The position numbers and the translations under genes are program-made. A stretch of 64,000 nucleotides of DNA from Geoalkalibacter subterraneus (lineage in GTDB: Bacteria; Desulfobacterota; Desulfuromonadia; Desulfuromonadales; Geoalkalibacteraceae): positions 248,001-312,000 of the forward strand of contig NZ_CP010311.1 in NCBI RefSeq assembly GCF_000827125.1, given 5' to 3'. This document shows positions 1-8,857 of the stretch, in pieces. Each line of letters begins with the position of its first letter. The stretch's first letter is position 1. Under the pieces are notes generated by a model. It was not told the DNA's origin and did not search any database. It saw nothing but the letters and a program-made list of their open reading frames with translations.

Positions 1-579
1 CGGAATGAAGTTTTTCTGGCTGTGCTGGGAGCCCTCGCGCTGCTCGATCTCCAGAAGCCAGCCCTCCAGGGCCAGATAGGCGGCAATTGGGGCAAACCCG
101 TCATACCCATGGTAGGTGCGCGAGACGCCTTGTTTCTTGGTCCCGGAATTATCCTGGGTGAAGACGTCTATATCCACAGGAACGTGGCCGGTGGACACGG
201 CCGAGAATAACGCCCCTGATTTTTGAAGGAACTCGGTGACGCAAAAGTTGGCGATCGTTTGAAAGGTTTCGGCTTGCGCCTCCAGGCGCTGGCGCAGAGT
301 CGGTTCGGAAGGAACGCCCTTAAGCCCGAAAGATTCTTTGAAAAAACGGTCCTGGCGAAATCCGCTGATGGCCTCGAAATCGCTCTTGCCGAGACAAAGC
401 AGGCCGATATAGCTGCGAAGCACATCGGCGTGCGAGATGGCTCCCTTTTTCAGTGGGCCGAGCTGTCCCAGGCGCTTGGTCAGGCTGGTGAAGCGGTTGA
501 GGCACAGCCCCACCAGGGCCAGCCCGGAGTGGGAGCTGTAGAACTCCTCCTCGGATTTCTCGATGATAAAGCGTTTCAT
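1..579 (-). CDS. IS1380-family transposase, N-terminal part (continues off the window)
   Basis: Reading the minus strand from the ATG at 579 gives an open frame to the window edge, 193 residues without a stop, beginning MKRFIIEKSEEEF. The helical N-terminal DNA-binding part is followed by the start of the DDE domain with the IS1380 hallmark VDIDVFTQDNSGTKKQGVSR, then YHGYDGFAPI and REGSQHSQKN. The first catalytic Asp lies in the VDID segment. The remaining catalytic residues and the other end of the element are outside the window, so whether it is intact cannot be judged. Its terminal inverted repeat should lie between 580 and about 690, but one end alone does not let me place it. Confidence 0.88.
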   Translation of the reverse strand, partial: MKRFIIEKSEEEFYSSHSGLALVGLCLNRFTSLTKRLGQLGPLKKGAISHADVLRSYIGLLCLGKSDFEAISGFRQDRFFKESFGLKGVPSEPTLRQRLEAQAETFQTIANFCVTEFLQKSGALFSAVSTGHVPVDIDVFTQDNSGTKKQGVSRTYHGYDGFAPIAAYLALEGWLLEIEQREGSQHSQKNFIP

Positions 580-1210
580 AGAACTCACCCACGGAGTGAA
601 ATTTTTGTGGGCTATAAGATAGCACAAATAACGAAATGTTTCAGCAACTTACATGCATTCGTGGAAAAGTTTTACGATTGTAATCTCACGGAATCAGGAA
701 ACGTTTCAGTATCCGTTTCGCTGATCGGCCTTTCATGCGCCCTATCAATTCCGAATCAGACATTCGCGCAACACGATTCGCAAAGCACTGAAACAGCCTT
801 ACGACGGCTATTCGCAGCGTCAATATCAGCCGTTCCTGGTCCGTTTTCGAACTTCCGTTGACAAGAGGGGAGGCGATTTTGGAAATAGATGGAGCCGAAG
901 TCCTCTCAGATCTTCGACAGCTGCCTGGCCGGCTTGAAGGGGATCTTTCGGACCCGCAGATTTGAGGGCAAAAGCCGGATAAGGGAAAAAGAAGCGAAGC
1001 CTCAAACTTCAACGAGAAGGTGCGAATCGAAACTGTGACTACACTGCGATCCGTTCTCCTTCTGAATAAGAAGTGGAAGTGAGATTCTGGTAAGTTACTG
1101 GATAATCGCTGGTTGTCAAATCCTGCCTTCTTTCCCCTTGTCAAACCTGTCTCCCCATGGCAAATTACCGGTTCCATTGAAATTATAATGAAAAATGAGA
1201 GGGGAGGGGC
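580..1210. other. Intergenic region without an intact gene
   Basis: This 630-base stretch separates the IS1380 transposase from the large gene at 1211. Apart from the IstA-like scrap at about 737-840 I see no gene in it. It presumably holds the end of the IS1380 element and the promoter of the 1211 gene. A long reverse open frame crosses it (686-2521), but that frame is antisense to the 1211 gene and shows no family motif. Confidence 0.5.
737..840 (+). pseudogene. Probable IS21-family IstA transposase scrap
   Basis: In the frame starting at 737 about 35 codons read as a helix-turn-helix recognition segment, SRNTIRKALKQPYDGYSQRQ followed by YQPF. This strongly resembles the 'RNTIRKAL...PYxGY...RQxxPxPVL' segment near the N-terminus of IS21 IstA transposases. 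Neither the start of the protein nor the catalytic core is present, and the frame degenerates after about 840. I infer a decayed insertion sequence next to the IS1380 copy. The match is short, so the call is tentative. Confidence 0.42.
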
Positions 1211-3778
1211 ATGGCAATCAAAGATGTCGATGACCTTTATCTGCGGCGCAGCACTCCGGGCTTTGGCCCTGATGACCACTTCAAAAAAAGCGAACCATTC
1301 TCTGCTCCGGTGGAGGCCGATCCGCCCCCCTGGCGGGGCATTGCCACTGAAACCCTGCCGACCGATATCAAAAAACAACTGCCTTGCCACTACCGCGAAT
1401 GGATCGTCGTCGACCCGGAGCAGGTGCGTCATCGTCGCGTTGGGAATGCGTTTGTCCTCTTCGCCGAGAGCCGGAAAGGATGGCGCGCCATCACCTCTCT
1501 GAGTGAGCTGTGTTTTGCTCAAAGGCACTTCGCGCTGGTGCGCAGGCAGAACCAGAATCACTCCCAATGCGGAGGAGGAATGAGTGGCTCCTTTAAGCGG
1601 TTCCAGGCATCGGAGCACCGCCGCAGCACTCCCCTTGTCTGTGCCGATCCCCCTCCTGGTGTGCGCATCAGCCACCCTCCCCATCGGGCTGCCCTTGCCG
1701 TTGGGGACCAGGGCTGTTTCCGCGGAAACGACATACTGAGGGTCAGCGGCGAAGCCTATGACGCCCATCGGATCCGGATTCAATGGCAGAATTTCAATAC
1801 CGGTCAGCGCGGCTCTACACTGCAGAAGGCCAGCCCCTCTTTTGGCTCCTGCAGGTGGGAGGAGCTGATCGAAGGCTGTCAGCCGGGGCGCTATCAAATC
1901 AGCGTGAGGGCCGAGTCGCCAGGCGGCGTCTGTCATGATCGTGTCGAAGTGCGCATCGTGGAGGAGGTCGTTTCCGTCGCCGAAATCCTCTTCGAGACCC
2001 GCACCAACACCTTTCACCTGCTTCGCACCGAAGACCTTCAATTCTTTCAGGCCGCTGCCCGACCCTATGACGAGGCTGTCGCAGATCTTGAGAATGCCTA
2101 CCAGCGAGGAGATCAAAAGGATATAGAAGCTGCCAAACAGCAGCTTGACCGCACTCTGGCGCCTTTGATCCACAGTGCCGCCGACAGCAGCACCCTCACC
2201 GAAGTCATCGGCTTTCGCGGCGCGCGTTATACCTATCTTGATGCGGGGGATCTCAAGCCCCATTGGCGCCGTCATCGCATCGAGGATATGACCCAGAACA
2301 CCCTGCTCACCGACGGCGAATTCGATCTTGATAAACTCAAAGACGCGTTCGGCGATAAAAAGGCGCAGCTGACCTGGGAACTGGTAGATCCCTGCAGCCG
2401 CACCCTCGCAGACTGGGCGCGGGGCTTCAATGCACGTACCGCCACCATGCTTCTGCCGCCGGACAACCCCAACCGCCGCTTCGATGTCAGCCCCCAGGCC
2501 CAGCTGATGCGCTATACCCATGGCGCCTCCCTCAAAGGAAATATCGACTTTTCAAAACGCCGCTTCGGCTTGACCGGAGAATCGCAGGTGACGCTGTCGC
2601 TGGCCGAAGGGCGAGCCGATTTCAATGCCTATGTGCCGCGCGAAGAAGGGCACGCGCTGCGTTTCGAATATACAGTGGCAAGCGGCCCGCGCCGGGGTGA
2701 GACCAAGAGGTTTGACTGCGGCCACATCCGTGCCAGGCTGCAGTCCGCCCTCAGTGGATTTGCCGGTGCCAGCCTGCAGGCCGGTGTGGGTGTTCATTTT
2801 GATGTCGCGTCGGGCGGCCAGGTTGAGTTGCGCGGGGCCACCCGCAATGACCGGAACGAGGAAGACGCTACTGTGGATATGGGCGGCGAGGCCTTTGCCG
2901 GGCTTAAGCGCGGCTGCGAAGTCAGCGGTGCCGCTGAATGGCGTAACCCGGAGAGTAACCACCAGTGGGGTGTGCTGGCTGAGGTGGGTGTCCAAGGCAC
3001 TGCCGGGGTTGGAGCAGGAGCCAAAGGCGATTTTTTCATCGAGTACGAAAATGGCCGGTTCCTCATTCGCGCCAAGGCATACCTGATCTGGGGAGCCGGC
3101 GGCGGGGGCGGGATTCTGTTTACCGTCAATGGCAAGACCATTGCCGAGTTCTGTCAGTTCATCTATCACCAGCTCAAGAACAATGACTTCAATTTCATGG
3201 ATTTCATGAATGAGGATGCCTTCAGGTATTTCGACACATTGCGAACCTATTTACTGCTGGCAAGCGAGCGACTGGAGACTGTGTACGAAGAAGGTGAAGA
3301 TGCGCTTCGTCGGATGAGAATGACGGTGAAAGAGTTTCTTGAGTCCCTTCAAGTAGAAAACGTAGATCAGAAAAGGGCTGCTCTGCTGGCCGATCGTATT
3401 TTAAATTCCCGGGATCTGGTCTTGTTCCTGCCGCCGGAGGGCAAGGGCAGACTTCTGAAGGCCCTGTGTCACCGCCCCTGGTTTTCCTTCAATACGGAGC
3501 AGGAGCAGGCCATCATCGCCGTGTTACGTACCATCCAGACCTGGAACGAATACAAAGAGGTCATGGAGCACCTGACGGTTGACGGTAGCCGCATTGCGTT
3601 GGGCGAGCACGCCTGGAAACAAGGGGAACAGGTGCTGTGGGATTTTCTGGGACTGGCAAACAGGATGAGGCTGCAGTATGAGCAGCTGAAGCTTCTACTG
3701 CAGACAACGTCCCGCCTGCCGGTGCAGCCGCAAATTCATACCGCAGCTGTGCGCGACAACGGCTTGGGTCTGGCATAG
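1211..3778 (+). CDS. Large unrecognised protein; candidate secreted toxin/effector
   Basis: An 855-residue protein with a strong GGGAGGGG ribosome-binding site just before the ATG. I do not recognise a named family. It has no N-terminal signal peptide. A beta-rich region lies around residues 170-260 (FRGNDILRVSGEA onwards). A Gly/Ala-rich, partly hydrophobic stretch at about 590-645 contains WGAGGGGGILFTVNG, and the C-terminal 200 residues are helical. A cytoplasmic start, a glycine-rich membrane-active-looking segment and two downstream exported SUMF1-fold genes resemble contact-dependent or type VI effector loci with immunity genes. No VgrG, PAAR or Rhs motif is visible and no secretion genes are nearby, so the role is inference. 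The gene lies beside mobile-element debris. Confidence 0.6.
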   Translation: MAIKDVDDLYLRRSTPGFGPDDHFKKSEPFSAPVEADPPPWRGIATETLPTDIKKQLPCHYREWIVVDPEQVRHRRVGNAFVLFAESRKGWRAITSLSELCFAQRHFALVRRQNQNHSQCGGGMSGSFKRFQASEHRRSTPLVCADPPPGVRISHPPHRAALAVGDQGCFRGNDILRVSGEAYDAHRIRIQWQNFNTGQRGSTLQKASPSFGSCRWEELIEGCQPGRYQISVRAESPGGVCHDRVEVRIVEEVVSVAEILFETRTNTFHLLRTEDLQFFQAAARPYDEAVADLENAYQRGDQKDIEAAKQQLDRTLAPLIHSAADSSTLTEVIGFRGARYTYLDAGDLKPHWRRHRIEDMTQNTLLTDGEFDLDKLKDAFGDKKAQLTWELVDPCSRTLADWARGFNARTATMLLPPDNPNRRFDVSPQAQLMRYTHGASLKGNIDFSKRRFGLTGESQVTLSLAEGRADFNAYVPREEGHALRFEYTVASGPRRGETKRFDCGHIRARLQSALSGFAGASLQAGVGVHFDVASGGQVELRGATRNDRNEEDATVDMGGEAFAGLKRGCEVSGAAEWRNPESNHQWGVLAEVGVQGTAGVGAGAKGDFFIEYENGRFLIRAKAYLIWGAGGGGGILFTVNGKTIAEFCQFIYHQLKNNDFNFMDFMNEDAFRYFDTLRTYLLLASERLETVYEEGEDALRRMRMTVKEFLESLQVENVDQKRAALLADRILNSRDLVLFLPPEGKGRLLKALCHRPWFSFNTEQEQAIIAVLRTIQTWNEYKEVMEHLTVDGSRIALGEHAWKQGEQVLWDFLGLANRMRLQYEQLKLLLQTTSRLPVQPQIHTAAVRDNGLGLA

Positions 3779-3796
3779 GAAAAGGAAGGGCGGACA

Positions 3797-4687
3797 ATGA
3801 GATCGTACGTTGTTTTGGTATGTTTATCGGTCGTGATGTTTTTGGGGCAAATGTCTTATGCTGATGACGATCCTTCAAAAGAGGTAGAAACACTCATCGA
3901 GCGCACCCTGAAGAATATGGTTTTCGTAGAAGGGGGTGCGTTCATGATGGGAGATTCCGAAGAGGAAATGATAGCTGCTTTCGGCGATATGGCTTTTTAT
4001 TACTACCTGCCATGCCGTGATAATCGCCCCGCTCACAAAGTCGTTTTGAACGATTATTACCTGAGCAAATATGAAATTACTTTTGGGGGACATGACCTTT
4101 ATTCAGCAATAGCCCAGCTTGAACCGGCCTTGCCCGGTGAAGTGGGTAACCCTTGGCGAGGCGGGCCTGATCACCCAGCGCGAGTGAGTTGGGCGCAAGC
4201 CAATGATTACTGTGCATGGTTAGGCGAGCAGACCGGTCTTCCCTTTGCCCTGCCGACTGAGGCGCAGTGGGAGTTTGCCGCTCGCAGCCGCGGCAAAGTC
4301 GTGCCTTTTGCCACCGATACCGGTTATGTTGAACGAGGGGTGAATTATCCCGAATCCGCCTATTGGCCAGGTCCGGTTGGGCAATTTCCTCCCAATCCGT
4401 TAGGTCTCCATGACATGAGCGGCAATGTGCACGAATGGGTTGCCGATTTTTATGACCCCGACTATTACAGTCGGTCGCCGGTGGATAATCCCCAGGGTCC
4501 GCAATCCGGTGAAAGCAAAGTGTATCGAGGGGGCGGTACGGGTAATTCTCCCGGGGGTAGCAGTACCATAATACGGGGGGAAGGGCGTTATACGGAGGAG
4601 TATTCTCGAGCAGGTTTTCGTTGTGTCATCAACACCAGTGAGCCGTTGCCGATACATGAACTGGCGACAGAAAATAACATCCAATAA
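3797..4687 (+). CDS. Exported SUMF1/formylglycine-generating-enzyme-fold protein, copy 1
   Basis: 296 residues with a cleavable signal peptide (residues 1-22, ending QMSYA), so it acts in the periplasm or outside. The SUMF1/FGE-sulfatase fold is clear: MVFVEGGAFMMGD near residue 40, LPTEAQWEFAARSRG, NPLGLHDMSGNVHEWVADF, YRGG and the C-terminal GFRC. True formylglycine-generating enzymes use a Cys pair spaced by four residues at the end. Here only Cys276 of GFRC is present and the partner is missing, so catalysis of that type is unlikely. The gene starts 18 bases after the 1211 gene and is followed after 7 bases by a paralogue. A binding or immunity role towards the upstream protein is an inference. 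Confidence 0.8.
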   Translation: MRSYVVLVCLSVVMFLGQMSYADDDPSKEVETLIERTLKNMVFVEGGAFMMGDSEEEMIAAFGDMAFYYYLPCRDNRPAHKVVLNDYYLSKYEITFGGHDLYSAIAQLEPALPGEVGNPWRGGPDHPARVSWAQANDYCAWLGEQTGLPFALPTEAQWEFAARSRGKVVPFATDTGYVERGVNYPESAYWPGPVGQFPPNPLGLHDMSGNVHEWVADFYDPDYYSRSPVDNPQGPQSGESKVYRGGGTGNSPGGSSTIIRGEGRYTEEYSRAGFRCVINTSEPLPIHELATENNIQ

Positions 4688-4694
4688 TGGGTGA

Positions 4695-5567
4695 ATGATG
4701 CGATTTGCCGTCATTTGTTTGTCATTCTTCCTGTTCGCTTATCTGATCGCCGGAGGTGCCCCTCGGGCTGACAATGGTCATGCCGAAAACGTGGCGGTAC
4801 TCATCGAGCGCACCCTGAAGAATATGGTTTTTGTAGAAGGGGGTGCGTTCATGATGGGGGATCAGAAAACCACCTTCATAAATGCTTTTGGTGAAGAAGA
4901 ATACGGCTATTATCATCCGGCCTATACCGATGCTCGCCCAGCCCACCAAGTTTTGCTGAACGACTATTACCTGGGAAAATTCGAAGTGACCTTCGGCGAA
5001 CATGATATGTTCACCGCCGCCACCGGGCGGGAGCCGACCGAGGCGGAACAGATGGGCAAGCCCTGGCGTCAGCTCGATACGCCCGCCTATGTCAATTGGC
5101 AGGACGCCCACGCCTATTGCGCGTGGCTCGGCGAACAGACCGGGCTGCCGATCAGCCTGCCGACCGAGGCGCAGTGGGAGTTTGCAGCCCGCAGCCGCGG
5201 CAAAGTCGTACCCTTTGCTACCGATACCGGTTATATCGAACGGGGTGTGAATTATCCCGAATCAATGGATTGGCCTTTACCGCCCGGGCAATTCCCTCCC
5301 AACCCATTGGGGCTCTACGATATGAGCGGCAACATCTCCGAGTGGGTGGCCGACTGGTATGCACCCGATTATTACACCCGCTCGCCGAAGCAAAACCCCC
5401 AGGGGCCACAGAGCGGCGAAAAAAAGGTCTATCGCGGCGGCAGCGTCTTCAACTCCCCCGGAGGCAGCAGCACGGTGATCCGCGGCAAGGCCAAGCCGGA
5501 TCTGCCGTATGCGTCAGGCGGATTTCGTTGCGCCATCAACACCGGGGAGCCGTTGCCGGTAGACTGA
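4695..5567 (+). CDS. Exported SUMF1/formylglycine-generating-enzyme-fold protein, copy 2
   Basis: 290 residues with a signal peptide of about 25 residues. It is a tandem paralogue of the preceding gene, sharing LIERTLKNMVFVEGGAFMMG, LPTEAQWEFAARSRGKVVPF and NPQGPQSGE. The DNA encoding these blocks is almost identical, while intervening loops (the 60-130 region) have diverged. The terminal GFRC Cys (residue 279) is present without the second FGE cysteine. Two adjacent ATG codons begin the frame; 4695 is used. It is probably cotranscribed with the two genes upstream. Duplicated copies behind a large putative effector would suit an immunity gene expansion, but this has not been shown. Confidence 0.8.
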   Translation: MMRFAVICLSFFLFAYLIAGGAPRADNGHAENVAVLIERTLKNMVFVEGGAFMMGDQKTTFINAFGEEEYGYYHPAYTDARPAHQVLLNDYYLGKFEVTFGEHDMFTAATGREPTEAEQMGKPWRQLDTPAYVNWQDAHAYCAWLGEQTGLPISLPTEAQWEFAARSRGKVVPFATDTGYIERGVNYPESMDWPLPPGQFPPNPLGLYDMSGNISEWVADWYAPDYYTRSPKQNPQGPQSGEKKVYRGGSVFNSPGGSSTVIRGKAKPDLPYASGGFRCAINTGEPLPVD

Positions 5568-5634
5568 TGGTGCGAAGGTGGGGGGAGCGTTTTTGGTGGA
5601 CGCCCAACCTGTCTTTCGCAAAAGGCGCTGCCTA

Positions 5635-6291
5635 TCATTTCGCCAACGCCTTGTCGATGTCTTCCGTTTTGCCGATCATGATGAGGACATCACTGTCTTT
5701 GATGACATGGTCCGGCTTGGGCACCACGATAAACTCATCCGTCAAGACATCCTTGATTGCGACGACGTTGATCTGGAATTTGTTTCTCAGGTCCAGGTCT
5801 GTGAGTGATCTGCCGATAAAATGGGAAGGCGGTCCTGCCTCGGAGATCGAATACTCTTCCGCCAGAGGGATGTATTCCATGACGTTTGGGCTGGACAGGG
5901 AATGGGCGATTCTTATCGCCATATCTTTTTCGGGATAGATGACGTCAGTCGCCCCGACGCGCTCGAGAATCCGGCCATGATCTTCGCTGATCGCCTTGAC
6001 CAGGATGCGTGGCACTTTGAGTTCCTTGAGGAAGAGGGTGATCAATGTCGAAAGGTGGGAACGCTCACCGGTCGAGACGATTGCCGCATCCATTTCGCCG
6101 ACTCCCTGGGCGCTCAGAAATTCTTTACTGGAAGCATCGCCGACCAGAGCATAGCTGCAATGGTCCTGAATCTGCTGAATTCGTTCGGAGTCGACATCGA
6201 TGGCGACCACTTCGTGCCCCTCGTCGAAAAGGGTGTCCGCGATGTGGAAACCGAAATTTCCGACCCCAATGACACAAAAGCGTCTTTTCAT
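5635..6291 (-). CDS. ktrA: KtrA/TrkA-type potassium uptake regulatory subunit
   Basis: 218 residues: an N-terminal Rossmann RCK_N domain with the nucleotide-binding GVGNFGFHIA motif and the acidic residue after the second strand (VVAIDVD), then a C-terminal RCK_C domain from about residue 135. Such soluble subunits form octameric rings that bind ATP/ADP or NAD(H) and gate the membrane channel subunit. It lies 21 bases downstream of the KtrB-like gene on the same strand, so the two form an operon. Length is normal for single-copy KtrA, unlike the duplicated enterobacterial TrkA. Confidence 0.93.
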   Translation of the reverse strand: MKRRFCVIGVGNFGFHIADTLFDEGHEVVAIDVDSERIQQIQDHCSYALVGDASSKEFLSAQGVGEMDAAIVSTGERSHLSTLITLFLKELKVPRILVKAISEDHGRILERVGATDVIYPEKDMAIRIAHSLSSPNVMEYIPLAEEYSISEAGPPSHFIGRSLTDLDLRNKFQINVVAIKDVLTDEFIVVPKPDHVIKDSDVLIMIGKTEDIDKALAK

Positions 6292-6312
6292 CTGATCTCT
6301 CCTTTTATTCCT

Positions 6313-7686
6313 TTACCCCACCATGACATTTTCTTCAGAGTAGCGAGGCGCATGCCGGCGTGTTGTCCCCGCAATTGCGAAGGCCACTGTCAGCAGTCCC
6401 ACACGTCCGACAAACATCAGGGCGATAACGATCATCTTGCCTGGTGCCGTCAGCTCACCGGTGGCGCCCATGGATAAACCCACAGTTGCAAAAGCCGAAA
6501 CGGTTTCGAAACTGAGGGAAAGAAATTCCTTGCCGGCCGATTCCATAGGGGCGGTTGTTTCCTGGGCGATGAGCAAACTGAAGAGGGCGATTCCAATCAG
6601 AATGATGGCCAGTATGACCAGTGCCAGTGCTTTGGTGACCGCTTCATTCGGGATCGTGCGTTTAAACACGTTGGTGTAAGGGCTGTGCTTGAGTCGCGAA
6701 TAAAAAATGCAGAAAAATAAAGCGAGGCTGGTGGTTTTCACCCCGCCTCCGGCGGAGCCGGGAGAGGCGCCGATAAACATCAGGAACATGAGTAGAAAAA
6801 GCGTGGGTGCCGCGAAGGCGTTGAGGTCGATGGTATTGAAACCGGCGGTTCGTGCTGTGATCGACTGGAAAAAAGAGGTCCACAGCCCTTCCATGAAAGG
6901 CAGGCCAGCCAGGGCGTTGTCGAATTCAAGGAAACCGATCATGGCAGTGCCGTAAATGATAAGAAAGAATGTGGTTATCAGGACAAGACGGGTGTGCAGG
7001 GACATCCGGGCATTCTTCTTGCGCCGGCCCAGGGCGAATTCAAGAACTTCGTGGATAACCAGAAAACCGATTCCTCCCAGGATGATGAGCGTCATGACGG
7101 TGAGATTGACCAGGGGGTTGGCCCGGTAGCCGACAAGGCTGTCGCTGAACAGCGAGAAGCCGGCATTGCAGAAGGCCGAAATAGAGTGAAACAGGGCGCA
7201 CCATGTGCCGTCGAGCCACCCCTGCTCCGGAACGAACACCGCGCAGAGCAGGGCCGCTCCGACACCCTCGATGATCAGTGTCAGGAAAATCACCCCTTTG
7301 ATCAGCTGTCGCCAGGAGTTTATCGGTGTGTGCAGCAGCGTGTCCTGAATCAGCCTGCGGCCGCGGAGACTGACGCCGACACGCAGATAGATAAAAAGGT
7401 AAACTGAAAACGTCATTATTCCGAGCCCGCCGATCTGTATCAGCGCCAGCACCACCCCTTGACCAAACATACTCAGCCGGGTGCCCGTGTCCACGACGAT
7501 CAGGCCGGTGACGCACTGGGCCGAAGTGGCGGTGAAAAGTGCGTCGAGGAATGAAAGCCGTGGTCCTTGAGTGGCCAGGGGCGTGGAGAGCAGAAGGGTG
7601 CCGAGAAAAATTGCGAGCGCATAGTAAATGATCAGTGATTGAGCGGGGGAGGGGTTTTTGATTTTATAGCTGGATAAAGATTTCAT
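6313..7686 (-). CDS. ktrB: KtrB/TrkH-family potassium channel subunit
   Basis: 457 residues, strongly hydrophobic, with the four-repeat membrane-pore-membrane architecture of the SKT superfamily. The pore loops carry the selectivity-filter glycines: QCVTGL, FCNAGFS, RTAGFNT and FATVGLS. It conducts K+ (often Na+-dependent) across the inner membrane and is gated by the KtrA protein encoded immediately downstream. The frame starts near the N-terminus with MKSLSSYKIKNPSPAQSL, typical of KtrB. The pair probably handles osmotic adjustment, in keeping with the choline/betaine genes further along. Confidence 0.93.
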   Translation of the reverse strand: MKSLSSYKIKNPSPAQSLIIYYALAIFLGTLLLSTPLATQGPRLSFLDALFTATSAQCVTGLIVVDTGTRLSMFGQGVVLALIQIGGLGIMTFSVYLFIYLRVGVSLRGRRLIQDTLLHTPINSWRQLIKGVIFLTLIIEGVGAALLCAVFVPEQGWLDGTWCALFHSISAFCNAGFSLFSDSLVGYRANPLVNLTVMTLIILGGIGFLVIHEVLEFALGRRKKNARMSLHTRLVLITTFFLIIYGTAMIGFLEFDNALAGLPFMEGLWTSFFQSITARTAGFNTIDLNAFAAPTLFLLMFLMFIGASPGSAGGGVKTTSLALFFCIFYSRLKHSPYTNVFKRTIPNEAVTKALALVILAIILIGIALFSLLIAQETTAPMESAGKEFLSLSFETVSAFATVGLSMGATGELTAPGKMIVIALMFVGRVGLLTVAFAIAGTTRRHAPRYSEENVMVG

Positions 7687-8003
7687 GCTCGACGCCTGAA
7701 AAATTGGTTTGTTGAAGGCTATTATGACAGAGGAGAAGACTCTGCAAAGCAGGCCAATTTTTTTATCGCCTCTTTATATCAGTCTGCTGGTGTTGCTAAG
7801 AAGGAAAATTTTGACCTGATTTACGAACACCAGCCATGGGGAGAGACAATTCCAAAGGATTTTCCCGTTTAATGCTTCGGCTGAAGTTTCTCGGTGGAAG
7901 GGATGCAACATCAGGAGAGAAAAATCGAGGGGAAGATTCAAAGCGGTTGTTTTCGGCAACGGAACATGTTAAAAAAATGCCCTGTTGAGCAAGGTTGGCG
8001 GCG
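7687..8003. other. Intergenic region between divergent ktrB and tadA
   Basis: About 315 bases between two divergently transcribed genes. It must hold both promoters. I see no gene, tRNA or strong hairpin in it; the short reading frames here lack ribosome-binding sites and family motifs. Confidence 0.5.
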
Positions 8004-8513
8004 ATGCACGAGGTACCGACAGAGATGGCCGAACAGGAGGCCGACGCATTTTACATGCGCAAGGCCATGGATGAGGCCCACGCCGCTGAAAAATTGGGAG
8101 AGGTGCCCATCGGAGCGGTGATTGTGCACCAGGGGCGGATCATCGGCAGCGGCTTTAATCGCCGCGAGACCAGCAACGATCCGACCACTCACGCCGAAAT
8201 GGTGGCGATCCGTGAAGCGGCCGCGCACCTGGACTCCTGGCGACTGCTCGATACCACCCTGTATGTGACCCTTGAACCCTGCACCATGTGCATGGGGGCG
8301 ATCATCCTGGCGCGCATTCCCCGGCTGGTTTATGCCTGCCGTGATCCACGCGCCGGTGCGGTCGGGTCCATCTACGATTTTTCCCGGGACGAGCGCTTCA
8401 ATCACCGGGTCGCAGTGACCGAAGGGGTGCTGCAGGAAGAGTGCAGCGCACTGCTGAGCGGATTTTTTCGCCAGCTGCGCGAACAGAAGCGAAAACTCAA
8501 GATCGAGAATTGA
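8004..8513 (+). CDS. tadA: tRNA-specific adenosine deaminase TadA
   Basis: Deaminates adenosine-34 of tRNA-Arg(ACG) to inosine so that one tRNA reads CGU, CGC and CGA codons. The zinc-dependent deaminase motifs are intact: HAEM (His ligand and catalytic Glu) and PCTMC (two Cys ligands). I start at the ATG at 8004, 9 bases after an AAGG ribosome-binding site; an in-frame TTG lies 9 bases upstream. Length (169 residues) is normal. The gene lies immediately before tRNA-Ser(CGA). Confidence 0.93.
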   Translation: MHEVPTEMAEQEADAFYMRKAMDEAHAAEKLGEVPIGAVIVHQGRIIGSGFNRRETSNDPTTHAEMVAIREAAAHLDSWRLLDTTLYVTLEPCTMCMGAIILARIPRLVYACRDPRAGAVGSIYDFSRDERFNHRVAVTEGVLQEECSALLSGFFRQLREQKRKLKIEN

Positions 8514-8536
8514 TTTCTTCGAAAATATCCCCTTGC

Positions 8537-8624
8537 GGAGGGGTGTCCGAGAGGTCGAAGGTGACAGACTCGAAATCTGTTGTACCGCAAGGTACCGTGG
8601 GTTCGAATCCCACCCCCTCCGCCA
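8537..8624 (+). tRNA. tRNA-Ser (anticodon CGA)
   Basis: The acceptor stem GGAGGGG pairs with CCCCTCC, followed by G and an encoded CCA. The anticodon loop CTCGAAA between CAGA/TCTG gives anticodon CGA, reading UCG. A long variable arm (GTACCGCAAGGTAC) marks it as a class II Ser tRNA. The T-loop GGTTCGAATCC is standard. Confidence 0.97.
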
Positions 8625-8672
8625 CATTTTTTTCAGGGAGAGTCGAGTCGACTTTCCCTTAAAGGTTCATCA

Positions 8673-8717
8673 ACGAGAAGGCCGCCTTCGCATTGACGAG
8701 GGCGGCCTTCTCGTTGT
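8673..8717 (+). terminator. Hairpin downstream of tRNA-Ser(CGA)
   Basis: A near-perfect inverted repeat (AACGAGAAGGCCGCC and its complement around a short loop) lies 50 bases after the tRNA. It lacks a long T tract, so it could be a transcript-end stabiliser rather than a true intrinsic terminator. A second smaller hairpin (AGTCGA/TCGACT) precedes it. Confidence 0.5.
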
Positions 8718-8857
8718 TGGTACAAACGCCTTGGGGGGTTCTGGAGAAAAAAGAAACGGTTGTTTATCGCAGAAATCGAATTTCATGTTGCGAGGGGCAT
8801 TTCGCTGTGTCTCTGTTACAATAGCCGATAACTCTGGCTGTTAAAAAGGAGACTGAT

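Noticed and set aside
686-2521. 611-residue reverse open frame
   Set aside because: Antisense to the better-supported 1211 gene, which has a strong ribosome-binding site; no family motif and no ribosome-binding site on the reverse strand.
7938-8627. 229-residue reverse frame containing RRGWDSNPRYLA
   Set aside because: Reads through the tRNA-Ser(CGA) and antisense to tadA; this kind of peptide is a well-known false gene made from tRNA-Ser sequence.
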